A DNA stretch of 64,000 bases, taken from NCBI GenBank assembly GCA_030533445.1, contig JARPUW010000299.1, forward strand, positions 62,001 through 126,000. The letters are read 5' to 3'. The DNA comes from Cyprinodon diabolis (lineage: Eukaryota > Chordata > Actinopteri > Cyprinodontiformes > Cyprinodontidae). Every line of letters begins with the position of its first letter. Positions within the stretch are counted from its first letter, which is position 1. The notes below the pieces were generated by a model. It was given only the letters and a program-made list of their open reading frames with translations. It ran no database searches and had not been told where the DNA came from. Shown here one piece after another: positions 1 through 7,973 of the stretch. A program made the translations under genes and the position numbers.

Positions 1-712
1 AACCGTAAAAGGTATCTGAAAAATTCTTTCAGTGAAAGCAACATCTATCCTTTGTCTCAGACTGGGGTAACCTTCATGTCTGTAGGTCTTTCACAACCCA
101 AAACGAAGCACAAACAAAATGGTTGGCCCACCTGCTCCTCCCTTTGTTTGAACTGCAGGACCTCACTCTCACTCACCTTTTAGCTGCTAAAGCACCCCTC
201 CGAACAAACGACTGCTGAGTAAAAACCGTAAAAGGTATCTGAAAAATTCTTTTTATCTAAGCGACAGCTATATCTTGTCTTCAATTGGAGTAACTTTCAT
301 GGCTGTAGGTCATCTACAAACTGAATGGGAAGAGAAAGAAAAAGAAAAAACGTTTCATCACACCTAAGCTTCTAATTGAGCTAGCTGCAGCAGGTCACTC
401 TCACTCAGCTTTCAGGTGCTTAAAATGTCCTCCGAACAAACGACTGCTGAGCAAAAACCGTATGAGTTATTCAAAAAATTTTTTCACCGTGAGCGTCAGT
501 CATCCTTCGACTCCAACTATGCCAACTTTGGTGTATGTGTGTCATTCAGAAAAATATTTATGACGAGTTTAAAACACATAGTCTGATTCGTTTTTCTCCC
601 CTCTTCTGCTCCAAAACCAATGAAAAACGGCTCTGATTTTCATCGACTTTAGGTCGGTCTGGAGGGTTTTTAAGGAAAAGTATTAATCCTACCGTAATTC
701 CGAAGATATTGT
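1..712 (+). repeat. Partial leading unit (tail of unit 0)
   Basis: The window opens inside the third ACCGTA monomer of the ~230-bp family and runs through the next monomers up to the first landmark. The third monomer has GGTATCTG where most units have GATATCTG, and the segment near 395 reads CACTCTCACTCAG. Both variants are shared with the tail of unit 14 (about 45700-46405), so this tail probably shares recent ancestry with that one. No gene is seen. Confidence 0.9.
327..350 (+). repeat. Pure purine tract, 24 nt
   Basis: GGGAAGAGAAAG followed by A-rich purines, ending just before CGTTT. One per unit, and two in unit 2 because of the 926-bp duplication. Unit 10 has one extra A. It could form triplex DNA; no other function is suggested by the sequence. 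Confidence 0.6.
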
Positions 713-763
713 GTGGGTCCAGAGATTTCAGTCTACAAACTGACCAAAAATGGTGACTCTAGC

Positions 764-771
764 TATAAATA
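764..771 (+). promoter_or_regulatory. TATA-like box in the landmark block (candidate)
   Basis: TATAAATA in the context CTAGCTATAAATATGTGG. The same octamer is present in all 20 landmark blocks, 51 bp after the landmark (3945, 8025, 11166, 14334 and so on to 62384). The paralogous monomer 926 bp upstream reads GCTCCAAATATG in all units, so the box exists in one paralogue only. It is a match to a core promoter consensus. Transcription is not shown, and an A/T-rich octamer can occur by chance. Confidence 0.3.
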
Positions 772-1256
772 TGTGGCCGTGAGGGCGAGTTTAAAATGTT
801 TTTTTGTGTTTAAAAAACGCCTGCCTCACACTCTAGCTTTTCAGTTGCTCCACTCTAGCAGGCTGGATTTTGCTAAAACTTTGTGGCGCTTGAGGTCTGA
901 TTATACAAAAACCGTAGCAGTTATCAACATACCGTCTTCAGTTTTAAATAGACGAAGGATTTATCTACAAACTGAGCTTCAAACTGTTTTTCTAGGTGAA
1001 TGTATGCCGACACAGTGAAGTGCTGTTTTTTATGCTTTTTTTTTCCTCTCCCCATTCATTTCCTATGGGATTTTTTTGCGACGTTTTCGCTAATAATTCG
1101 CAAACCTTCGGACTAATGAGAAAGTTTTATACAAGCACACATCACCCCATTGGTCCCGACGCGTGTGCCAACTTTGGGCCCGATCCGCCAAACCGTGCGG
1201 GACTAGTTACGCGCCGAAGTTTTGGGTATACGGGAGAATTATAATAATAATAATAA

Positions 1257-1383
1257 TACGCGGAATAAATATGTGCAATAGTAGTAGGTGGGCCATGCCT
1301 TCGGCATGTGGCCCCCCAATAATACGCGGAATAAATATGTGCAATAGTAGTAGGTGGGCCATGCCTTCGGCATGTGGCCCCCC
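1257..1383 (+). repeat. Hairpin module, 2 copies (unit 1)
   Basis: Each copy is a 61-bp core starting TACGCGGAATAAATATG and ending in six C, joined by short ATA runs to give a 66-bp step. The core folds as GGGCC with GGCCC, a 2-nt GT bulge on one side, then ATGCC with GGCAT around a TTC loop. The start AGTAGGTGG is also complementary to the CCACCTACT just downstream at 1421. Confidence 0.85.
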
Positions 1384-1392
1384 AATAACTAG

Positions 1393-1412
1393 AAAATTTC
1401 TAAAGAAATTTT
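1393..1412 (+). repeat. AT hairpin, 8-bp perfect stem
   Basis: AAAATTTC pairs with GAAATTTT around a TAAA loop. It is followed by GAGGGGGGCCACC, whose GGGGGGCCAC can pair with GTGGCCCCCC at the end of the upstream hairpin module. The hairpin is kept in all units, including those with no module. Confidence 0.8.
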
Positions 1413-1433
1413 GAGGGGGGCCACCTACTGCCC

Positions 1434-1488
1434 GTCTGGGGAACCGGGCCAATACGGCCCTGGCAAGTGACGTCGGGGCTCCCCAGAC
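1434..1488 (+). repeat. Branched inverted repeat in block B (reference copy)
   Basis: GTCTGGGGA at 1434-1442 is the exact reverse complement of TCCCCAGAC at 1480-1488, and the interior holds GGGCC AATAC GGCCC. Units 6, 16 and 20 break the outer stem with CTTGGGA, and units 3 and 17 with CTCACCAG. The stem is therefore not strictly preserved. Confidence 0.65.
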
Positions 1489-1659
1489 CAACTGCTTACG
1501 CCTTTGAGGGCTGCTGAGGGAAGGAAAGAGGGCAAGTTCATGGGCAAAGAGAGCTGTGTGCCACTTGTGCTGAAATCTGGGAAATAGACGTGCACAGAGT
1601 ATGATGCACAAGGGTAATATGGGTTGTCCATATTGAAACACAGTGGGTAAAGCCCAGTT

Positions 1660-1762
1660 GGCGGGCTTCGCCCGCCTGCTAGGAGCCATCTCAGTGAAGA
1701 AAAAAATCACCAATGGCGGGCTCTGCCCGCCTTCTAAGAGCCATTGCAGTGATGAAATCACC
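1660..1762 (+). repeat. GC hairpin array, minimal form (unit 1)
   Basis: Two GC hairpins of GGCGGGC / GCCCGCC with a 3-nt centre. Between and after them lies a second palindrome: GCCATTG pairs with CAATGGC and GTGAT with ATCAC around a GAA loop, with CA bulged. The full module is 51 bp. Confidence 0.85.
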
Positions 1763-1808
1763 AATGGCAATGAGCAATATGCCAGAATGTATGAGTGTGT
1801 ATAAGGAA

Positions 1809-2580
1809 GAGGCTTTTATTCTGTAGAGTCCTTGTAGTCTTATTTTGAAAGTCTATCATGAATGTGCATCAAAAGATGGGTCACGCCCAGCAGTGATATA
1901 GAATCCATTTCCAAATGTTAAATCACTGGTTTTCCATGTTATTAGGTGAATAGTTGCTGTATTACAGAGTAAATGGGAGACTTTTATTGTGAAATTTGCT
2001 CTGGGGTGTGTTTTGAAAAGGTCACTAGAGTCTAATAAAAACAACCTGGAAGAGTTTGGGTCATAATGTTGAGCCATTTGCATCAATTAATGCATTACTA
2101 TAATCTAGAGGCTTTTATTTTGTAGGGTCCCTGGAGTCTTATTTTGAAAGTCCAACAGAGTTGTGTTTATAGAAAATGTTCAGACCCGTCAATGATAGTT
2201 GATTACTTTCCAATCGTTAAATCACTCTTTTTCCATGTTATTAGGGCAGTAGATGAAGCGGAAATGGGAGGCTTTTATTTTGAAATTTGCTATAGGGTGT
2301 GTTTTAAACAGTCTCCTAGAGTCTATTCTCTAAAACGGGGTTGAGTTTGGGTCATAATGTTGAGCCATATAGAGCAATAAATATATGTAAAAAATATAGA
2401 GGCTTTTATTTTGTAGGGTCCCTGGAGTCTTATTTTGAAAGTCTATCAGTGCTGAGTGGCAAGGGAAGTGTCATGTACAGCAGTCATATAGTATCCATTT
2501 CCCAATGTTAAATCAGTCCTTTCACCCTCCATTAGATTAATATGTGCTGTTTAAAACAGCAGAGGTAAAATCTGTTTGAA
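1809..2580 (+). repeat. Block C: 2.6 copies of a ~295-bp subrepeat (reference copy)
   Basis: The motif GAGGCTTTTATT followed by TCTTATTTTGAAAGTC begins subrepeats at 1809, 2108 and 2399 (299 and 291 bp apart); the third is cut short near 2580. Within each full copy a second, weaker version (GGGAGACTTTTATTGTGAAA or GGGAGGCTTTTATTTTGAAA) sits about 160-168 bp in, so the subrepeat is itself an old dimer with alternating ~165 and ~131 bp halves. No reading frame of note. Present in every unit. Confidence 0.85.
2376..2381 (+). promoter_or_regulatory. Poly(A)-signal-like hexamer (candidate)
   Basis: AATAAA in the context GCAATAAATATATG, about 1.6 kb downstream of the TATA-like box. Conserved in every unit that covers this point. 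It lies before the intron-like segment, so both cannot belong to one simple transcript. A/T-rich repeats carry such hexamers often. Confidence 0.2.
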
Positions 2581-2662
2581 GCTTGGTAACCTTGACAACG
2601 CTTAACGAGCCTCTCACTGACACAGACAACAGCTGCACTCACTATTGGTTTCTTCTTCCCAG
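2565..2662 (+). other. Candidate 98-bp intron-like segment
   Basis: A donor-like CAGAG then GTAAAA at 2565 and an acceptor-like TTTCTTCTTCCCAG ending at 2662, with CTGAC in between as a possible branch site. The donor sits beside a palindrome (GCTGTTT A AAACAGC). Both sites recur in essentially all units. Units 3 and 17 change one base in the upstream flank of the acceptor tract (ATTCGTTTC). No coding exon is recognised on either side, so this would be splicing of a noncoding transcript if it is real. Confidence 0.25.
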
Positions 2663-4312
2663 GCTTTTTTGTATGGGAAGAACGGCACCGAACAAACGAC
2701 TACTGATCAAAAACCGTATGAGTTATTCAAAAAACATTTTCACCATGAGCATCAGCAATCCTTCGACTCCAACTATACCAACTTTGGTGTATGTGTGTCA
2801 TTCAGAAAAATATTTATGACGAGTTGAAAACACATAGTCTGATTCGTTTCTCTCCCATCTTCAGCTCAAAAAGAATAGAGAAAGGCTGAAACTCTCATCG
2901 ACTTTAGGTTGGTCTGGAGGGTTTTTAAGGAAAAGTATTAATCCTACCGTAATTCCGAAGACATTGTGTGAGTCCAGAGGTTTCAGTCTACAAACTGACC
3001 AAAAATGGTGACTGTAGCTCCAAATATGTGGCCGTGAGGGCGAGAATAAGATGTTTGATCTTAAAAAAATGGCCGCCTCACACTAAGATTTCAGCAGCTG
3101 CACTCTAGCAGGCTGCTGCAGAAGCTAACTGTCAGCTAGCTTCCAGGTGCTTACCCTCCGAACAAACGACTGCTGAGCAAAAACCGTAAAAGATATCTGA
3201 AAAATTCTTTCAGTGAAAGCAACATCTATCCTTTGTCTCAGACTGGGGTAACCTTCATGTCTGTAGGTCTTTCACAACCCAAAACGAAGCACAAACAAAA
3301 TGGTTGGCCCACCTGCTCCTCCCTTTGTTTGAACTGCAGGACCTCACTCTCACTCACCTTTTAGCTGCTAAAGCACCCCTCCGAACAAACGACTGCTGAG
3401 TAAAAACCGTAAAAGGTATCTGAAAAATTCTTTTTATCTAAGCGACAGCTATATCTTGTCTTCAATTGGAGTAACTTTCATGGCTGTAGGTCATCTACAA
3501 ACTGAATGGGAAGAGAAAGAAAAAGAAAAAACGTTTCATCACACCTAAGCTTCTAATTGAGCTAGCTGCAGCAGGTCACTGTCACTCAGCTTTCAGGTGC
3601 TTAAAATGTCCTCCGAACAAACGACTGCTGAGCAAAAACCGTATGAGTTATTCAAAAAAAATTTTCACCGTGAGCGTCAGTAATCCTTCGACTCCAACTA
3701 TGCCAACTTTGGTGTATGTGTGTCATTCAGAAAAATATTTATGACGAGTTTAAAACACATAGTCTGATTCGTTTTTCTCCCCTCTTCTGCTCCAAAACCA
3801 ATGAAAAACGGCTCTGATTTTCATCGACTTTAGGTCGGTCTGGAGGGTTTTTAAGGAAAAGTATTAATCCTACCGTAATTCCGAAGATATTGTGTGGGTC
3901 CAGAGATTTCAGTCTACAAACTGACCAAAAATGGTGACTCTAGCTATAAATATGTGGCCGTGAGGGCGAGTTTAAAATGTTTTTTTGTGTTTAAAAAACG
4001 CCTGCCTCACACTCTAGCTTTTCAGTTGCTCCACTCTAGCAGGCTGGATTTTGCTAAAACTTTGTGGCGCTTGAGGTCTGATTATACAAAAACCGTAGCA
4101 GTTATCAACATACCGTCTTCAGTTTTAAATAGACGAAGGATTTATCTACAAACTGAGCTTCAAACTGTTTTTCTAGGTGAATGTATGCCGACACAGTGAA
4201 GTGCTGTTTTTTATACTTTTTTTTTCCTCTCCCCATTCATTTCCTATGGGATTTTTTTGCGACGTTTTCGCTAATAATTCGCAAACCTTCGGACTAATGA
4301 GAAAGTTTTATA
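2583..4312 (+). repeat. Series of seven diverged ~230-bp monomers (reference copy)
   Basis: The hexamer ACCGTA occurs at 2713, 2946, 3183, 3406, 3638, 3872 and 4092, with spacings 233, 237, 223, 232, 234 and 220 bp. The flanks show four monomer kinds in the order TATGAG, AATTCC, AAAAGATA, AAAAGGTA, then TATGAG, AATTCC again and a divergent last one (GCAGTTATC). A GAACAAACGAC motif precedes the hexamer in four of them. So positions 1-2 and 5-6 are the same pair duplicated 926 bp apart. The same series recurs in every unit. This is evidence of an older short satellite inside the unit. Confidence 0.85.
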
Positions 4313-4699
4313 CAAGCACACATCACCCCATTGGTCCCGACGCGTGTGCCAACTTTGGGCCCGATCCGCCAAACCGTGCGGGACTAGTTACGCGCCGAAG
4401 TTTTGGGTATACGGGAGAATTATAATAACTAGAAAATTTCTAAAGAAATTTTGAGGGGGGCCACCTACTGCCCGTCTGGGGAACCGGGCCAATACGGCCC
4501 TGGCAAGTGACGTCGGGGCTCCCCAGACCAACTGCTTACGCCTTTGAGGGCTGCTGAGGGAAGGAAAGAGGGCAAGTTCATGGGCAAAGAGAGCTGTGTG
4601 CCACTTGTGCTGAAATCTGGGAAATAGACGTGCACAGCGTATGATGCACAAGGGTAATATGGGTTGTCCATATTGAAACACAGTGGGTAAAGCCCAGTT

Positions 4700-4917
4700 G
4701 GCGGGCTTCGCCCGCCTGCTAGGAGCCATCTCAGTGAAGAAAAAAATCACCAATGGCGGGCTCTGCCCGCCTTCTAAGAGCCATTGCAGTGATGAAATCA
4801 CGCCCGCCTGCTAAGAGCCATTGCAGTGATGTAATCACCTTTGGCGGGCTCCGCCCGCCTGTTACCATTGGCGGGCTCCGCCCGCCTTCTAAGAGCCATT
4901 GCAGTGATGAAATCACC
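4700..4917 (+). repeat. GC hairpin array with 14-bp deletion (unit 2)
   Basis: Four complete GC hairpins plus one half: at about 4801 the left arm and centre of one hairpin are gone, so AAATCAC runs straight into GCCCGCC. A 27-bp short module (ending TGTTACC) precedes the last hairpin. Confidence 0.85.
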
Positions 4918-6114
4918 AATGGCAATGAGCAATATGCCAGAATGTATGAGTGTGTATAAGGAAGAGGCTTTTATTCTGTAGAGTCCTTGTAGTCTTATTT
5001 TGAAAGTCTATCATGAATGTGCATCAAAAGATGGGTCACGCCCAGCAGTGATATAGAATCCATTTCCAAATGTTAAATCACTGGTTTTCCATGTTATTAG
5101 GTGAATAGTTGCTGTATTACAGAGTAAATGGGAGACTTTTATTGTGAAATTTGCTCTGGGTGTGTTTTGAAAAGGTCACTAGAGTCTAATAAAAACAACC
5201 TGGAAGAGTTTGGGTCATAATGTTGAGCCATTTGCATCAATTAATGCATTAGTATAATCTAGAGGCTTTTATTTTGTAGGGTCCCTGGAGTCTTATTTTG
5301 AAAGTCCAACAGAGTTGTGTTTATAGAAAATGTTCAGACCCGTCAATGATAGTTGATTACTTTCCAATCGTTAAATCACTCTTTTTCCATGTTATTAGGG
5401 CAGTAGATGAAGCGGAAATGGGAGGCTTTTATTTTGAAATTTGCTATAGGGTGTGTTTTAAACAGTCTCCTAGAGTCTATTCTCTAAAACGGGGTTGAGT
5501 TTGGGTCATAATGTTGAGCCATATAGGGCAATAAATATATGTAAAAAATATAGAGGCTTTTATTTTGTAGGGTCCCTGGAGTCTTATTTTGAAAGTCTAT
5601 CAGTGCTGAGTGGCAAGGGAAGTGTCATGGACAGCAGTCATATAGTATCCATTTCCCAATGTTAAATCAGTCCTTTCACCCTCCATTAGATCAATATGTG
5701 CTGTTTAAAACAGCAGAGGTAAAATCTGTTTGAAGCTTGGTAACCTTGACAACGCTTAACGAGCCTCTCACTGACACAGACAACAGCTGCACTCACTATT
5801 GGTTTCTTCTTCCCAGGCTTTTTTGTATGGGAAGAACGGCACCGAACAAACGACTACTGATCAAAAACCGTATGAGTTATTCAAAAAACATTTTCACCAT
5901 GAGCATCAGCAATCCTTCGACACCAACTATACCAACTTTGGTGTATGTGTGTCATTCAGAAAAATATTTATGACGAGTTGAAAACACATAGTCTGATTCG
6001 TTTCTCTCCCATCTTCAGCTCAAAAAGAATAGAGAAAGGCTGAAACTCTCATCGACTTTAGGTTGGTCTGGAGGGTTTTTAAGGAAAAGTATTAATCCTA
6101 CCGTAATTCCGAAG

Positions 6115-7966
6115 ACATTGTGTGAGTCCAGAGGTTTCAGTCTACAAACTGACCAAAAATGGTGACTGTAGCTCCAAATATGTGGCCGTGAGGGCGAGAA
6201 TAAGATGTTTGATCTTAAAAGAATGGCCGCCTCACACTAAGATTTCAGCAGCTGCACTCTAGCAGGCTGCTGCAGAAGCTAACTGTCAGCTAGCTTCCAG
6301 GTGCTTACCCTCCGAACAAACGACTGCTGAGCAAAAACCGTAAAAGATATCTGAAAAATTCTTTCAGTGAAAGCAACATCTATCCTTTGTCTCAGACTGG
6401 GGTAACCTTCATGTCTGTAGGTCTTTCACAACCCAAAACGAAGCACAAACAAAATGGTTGGCCCACCTGCTCCTCCCTTTGTTTGAACTGCAGGACCTCA
6501 CTCTCACTCACCTTTTAGCTGCTAAAGCACCCCTCCGAACAAACGACTGCTGAGTAAAAACCGTAAAAGGTATCTGAAAAATTATTTTTATCTAAGCGAC
6601 AGCTATATCTTGTCTTCAATTGGAGTAACTTTCATGGCTGTAGGTCATCTACAACCTGAATGGGAAGAGAAAGAAAAAGAAAAAACGTTTTGTCACACCT
6701 GATCTTCTAATTGAGCTAGCTGCAGCAGGACACTCTCCCCCAGCTTTCAGCTGCTTAAAATGTCCTCCGAACAAACGACTGCTGAGCAAAAACCGTATGA
6801 GTTATTCAAAATATTTTTTCACCGTGAGCGTCAGCCATCCTTCGACTCCAACTATGCCAACTTTGGTGTATGTGTGTCATTCAGAAAAATATTTATGACG
6901 AGTTTAAAACACATAGTCTGATTCGTTTTTCTCCCCTCTTCTGCTCCAAAACCAATGAAAAACGGCTCTGATTTTCATCGACTTTAGGTCGGTCTGGAGG
7001 GTTTTTAAGGAAAAGTATTAATCCTACCGTAATTCCGAAGACATTGTGTGAGTCCAGAGGTTTCAGTCTACAAACTGACCAAAAATGGTGACTGTAGCTC
7101 CAAATATGTGGCCGTGAGGGCGAGAATAAGATGTTTGATCTTAAAAAAATGGCCGCCTCACACTAAGATTTCAGCAGCTGCACTCTAGCAGGCTGCTGCA
7201 GAAGCTAACTGTCAGCTAGCTTCCAGGTGCTTACCCTCCGAACAAACGACTGCTGAGCAAAAACCGTAAAAGATATCTGAAAAATTCTTTCAGTGAAAGC
7301 AACATCTATCCTTTGTCTCAGACTGGGGTAACCTTCATGTCTGTAGGTCTTTCACAACCCAAAACGAAGCACAAACAAAATGGTTGGCCCACCTGCTCCT
7401 CCCTTTGTTTGAACTGCAGGACCTCACTCTCACTCACCTTTTAGCTGCTAAAGCACCCCTCCGAACAAACGACTGCTGAGTAAAAACCGTAAAAGGTATC
7501 TGAAAAATTCTTTTTATCTAAGCGACAGCTATATCTTGTCTTCAATTGGAGTAACTTTCATGGCTGTAGGTCATCTACAAACTGAATGGGAAGAGAAAGA
7601 AAAAGAAAAAACGTTTCATCACACCTAAGCTTCTAATTGAGCTAGCTGCAGCAGGTCACTGTCACTCAGCTTTCAGGTGCTTAAAATGTCCTCCGAACAA
7701 ACGACTGCTGAGCAAAAACCGTATGAGTTATTCAAAAAATTTTTTCACCGTGAGCGTCAGTCATCCTTCGACTCCAACTATGCCAACTTTGGTGTATGTG
7801 TGTCATTCAGAAAAATATTTATGACGAGTTTAAAACACATAGTCTGATTCGTTTTTCTCCCCTCTTCTGCTCCAAAACCAATGAAAAACGGCTCTGATTT
7901 TCATCGACTTTAGGTCGGTCTGGAGGGTTTTTAAGGAAAAGTATTAATCCTACCGTAATTCCGAAG
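6115..7966 (+). repeat. Direct duplication of 926 bp inside unit 2
   Basis: ACATTGTGTGAGTCC begins at 6115 and again at 7041. The second copy follows a segment that reads TTTAGGTCGGTCTGG (the downstream monomer type) and then switches to GAAGACATTG (the upstream type). In every other unit these two paralogous monomers are 926 bp apart, for example 2961 and 3887. Unequal exchange between them in register gives exactly this product. The copies differ: the first has ATTATTTTTATC, CTACAACCTG and ACGTTTTGTCAC, while the second has the common forms. Confidence 0.92.
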
Positions 7967-7973
7967 ATATTGT

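Larger units (their letters stand above)
1020..1808 (+). repeat. Block B: palindrome-rich segment (reference copy)
   Basis: In order: a T-rich stretch and CpG-rich leader (about 1028-1245), ATA triplets, hairpin modules (1257-1383), an AT hairpin (1393-1412), a GGGGGGCCACC arm (1415-1425), a branched inverted repeat (1434-1488), about 170 bp with no evident structure, and GC hairpins (1660-1762). It shares no obvious sequence with the 230-bp or 295-bp families on either side, so it may descend from an inserted element. The leader plus ATA triplets plus hairpin resembles dispersed fish repeats, from memory only. I see no transposase and no clear target-site duplication. Confidence 0.7.
713..3893 (+). 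repeat. Unit 1 (3181 bp)
   Basis: Complete unit used here as the reference: 230-bp-family end 713-1019, block B about 1020-1808, block C 1809-2580, and the remaining 230-bp monomers 2583-3893. Two copies of the hairpin module lie at 1257-1383, and only two GC hairpins at 1660-1762. It carries the rare variants CACAGAGTATG, CTCTGGGGTGTG, ATATAGAGCAATA and CATGTACAGC. The tail has GCGTCAGTAATCC. All of these recur in unit 18. The unit is interpreted as the same lineage as unit 18 with a different hairpin copy number. Confidence 0.95.
3894..7973 (+). repeat. Unit 2 (4080 bp), with internal 926-bp duplication
   Basis: This is the longest unit. No copy of the 66/72-bp hairpin module is present. 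The GC hairpin array is 4700-4917, with one hairpin cut in half by a 14-bp deletion at about 4801. The T-rich leader reads ATACTTTT instead of ATGCTTTT, as in unit 19. Private variants are ATTAGATCAATA near 5691 and TTCGACACCAAC near 5919. The segment 6115-7040 is repeated at 7041-7966, which accounts for the excess length; without it the unit would be 3154 bp. Confidence 0.95.

Noticed and set aside
713..1018. Plus-strand open frame of 101 codons, repeated in every unit
   Set aside because: It begins at GTG and has no ATG until five codons before the last; no domain or family is recognisable. Identity between units is DNA homogenisation, not protein constraint.
1080..1110. CENP-B box
   Set aside because: TTCG occurs several times but none matches the full pattern TTCG, four bases, A, two bases, CGGG.
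1425..1631. Minus-strand 68-codon frame with a true ATG, present in most units
   Set aside because: It overlaps the branched inverted repeat, resembles no protein I know, and is lost in units 3, 7, 10 and 17. Not supported as a gene.
1660..1676. Bacterial rho-independent terminator or REP element
   Set aside because: The GC hairpin lacks a following T run and the window has no bacterial genes.
2144..2344. Plus-strand open frame of 66 codons in block C
   Set aside because: It starts at TTG inside a subrepeat and the paralogous subrepeat does not keep the frame. No recognisable protein.
2583..2819. Plus-strand frames of 78 and 60 codons over the first 230-bp monomers
   Set aside because: Both start at TTG and overlap each other in different frames. 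The paralogous monomer 926 bp downstream gives a different reading. No motif seen.
3158..3640. Long terminal repeats of a retroelement
   Set aside because: The repeated GAACAAACGAC segments belong to a phased 230-bp series. There is no primer binding site, polypurine tract in the right place, or gag/pol reading frame between them.
4700..4917. CRISPR-like array
   Set aside because: The 51-bp modules are repeats throughout, with no unique spacers, no cas genes and a eukaryotic setting.
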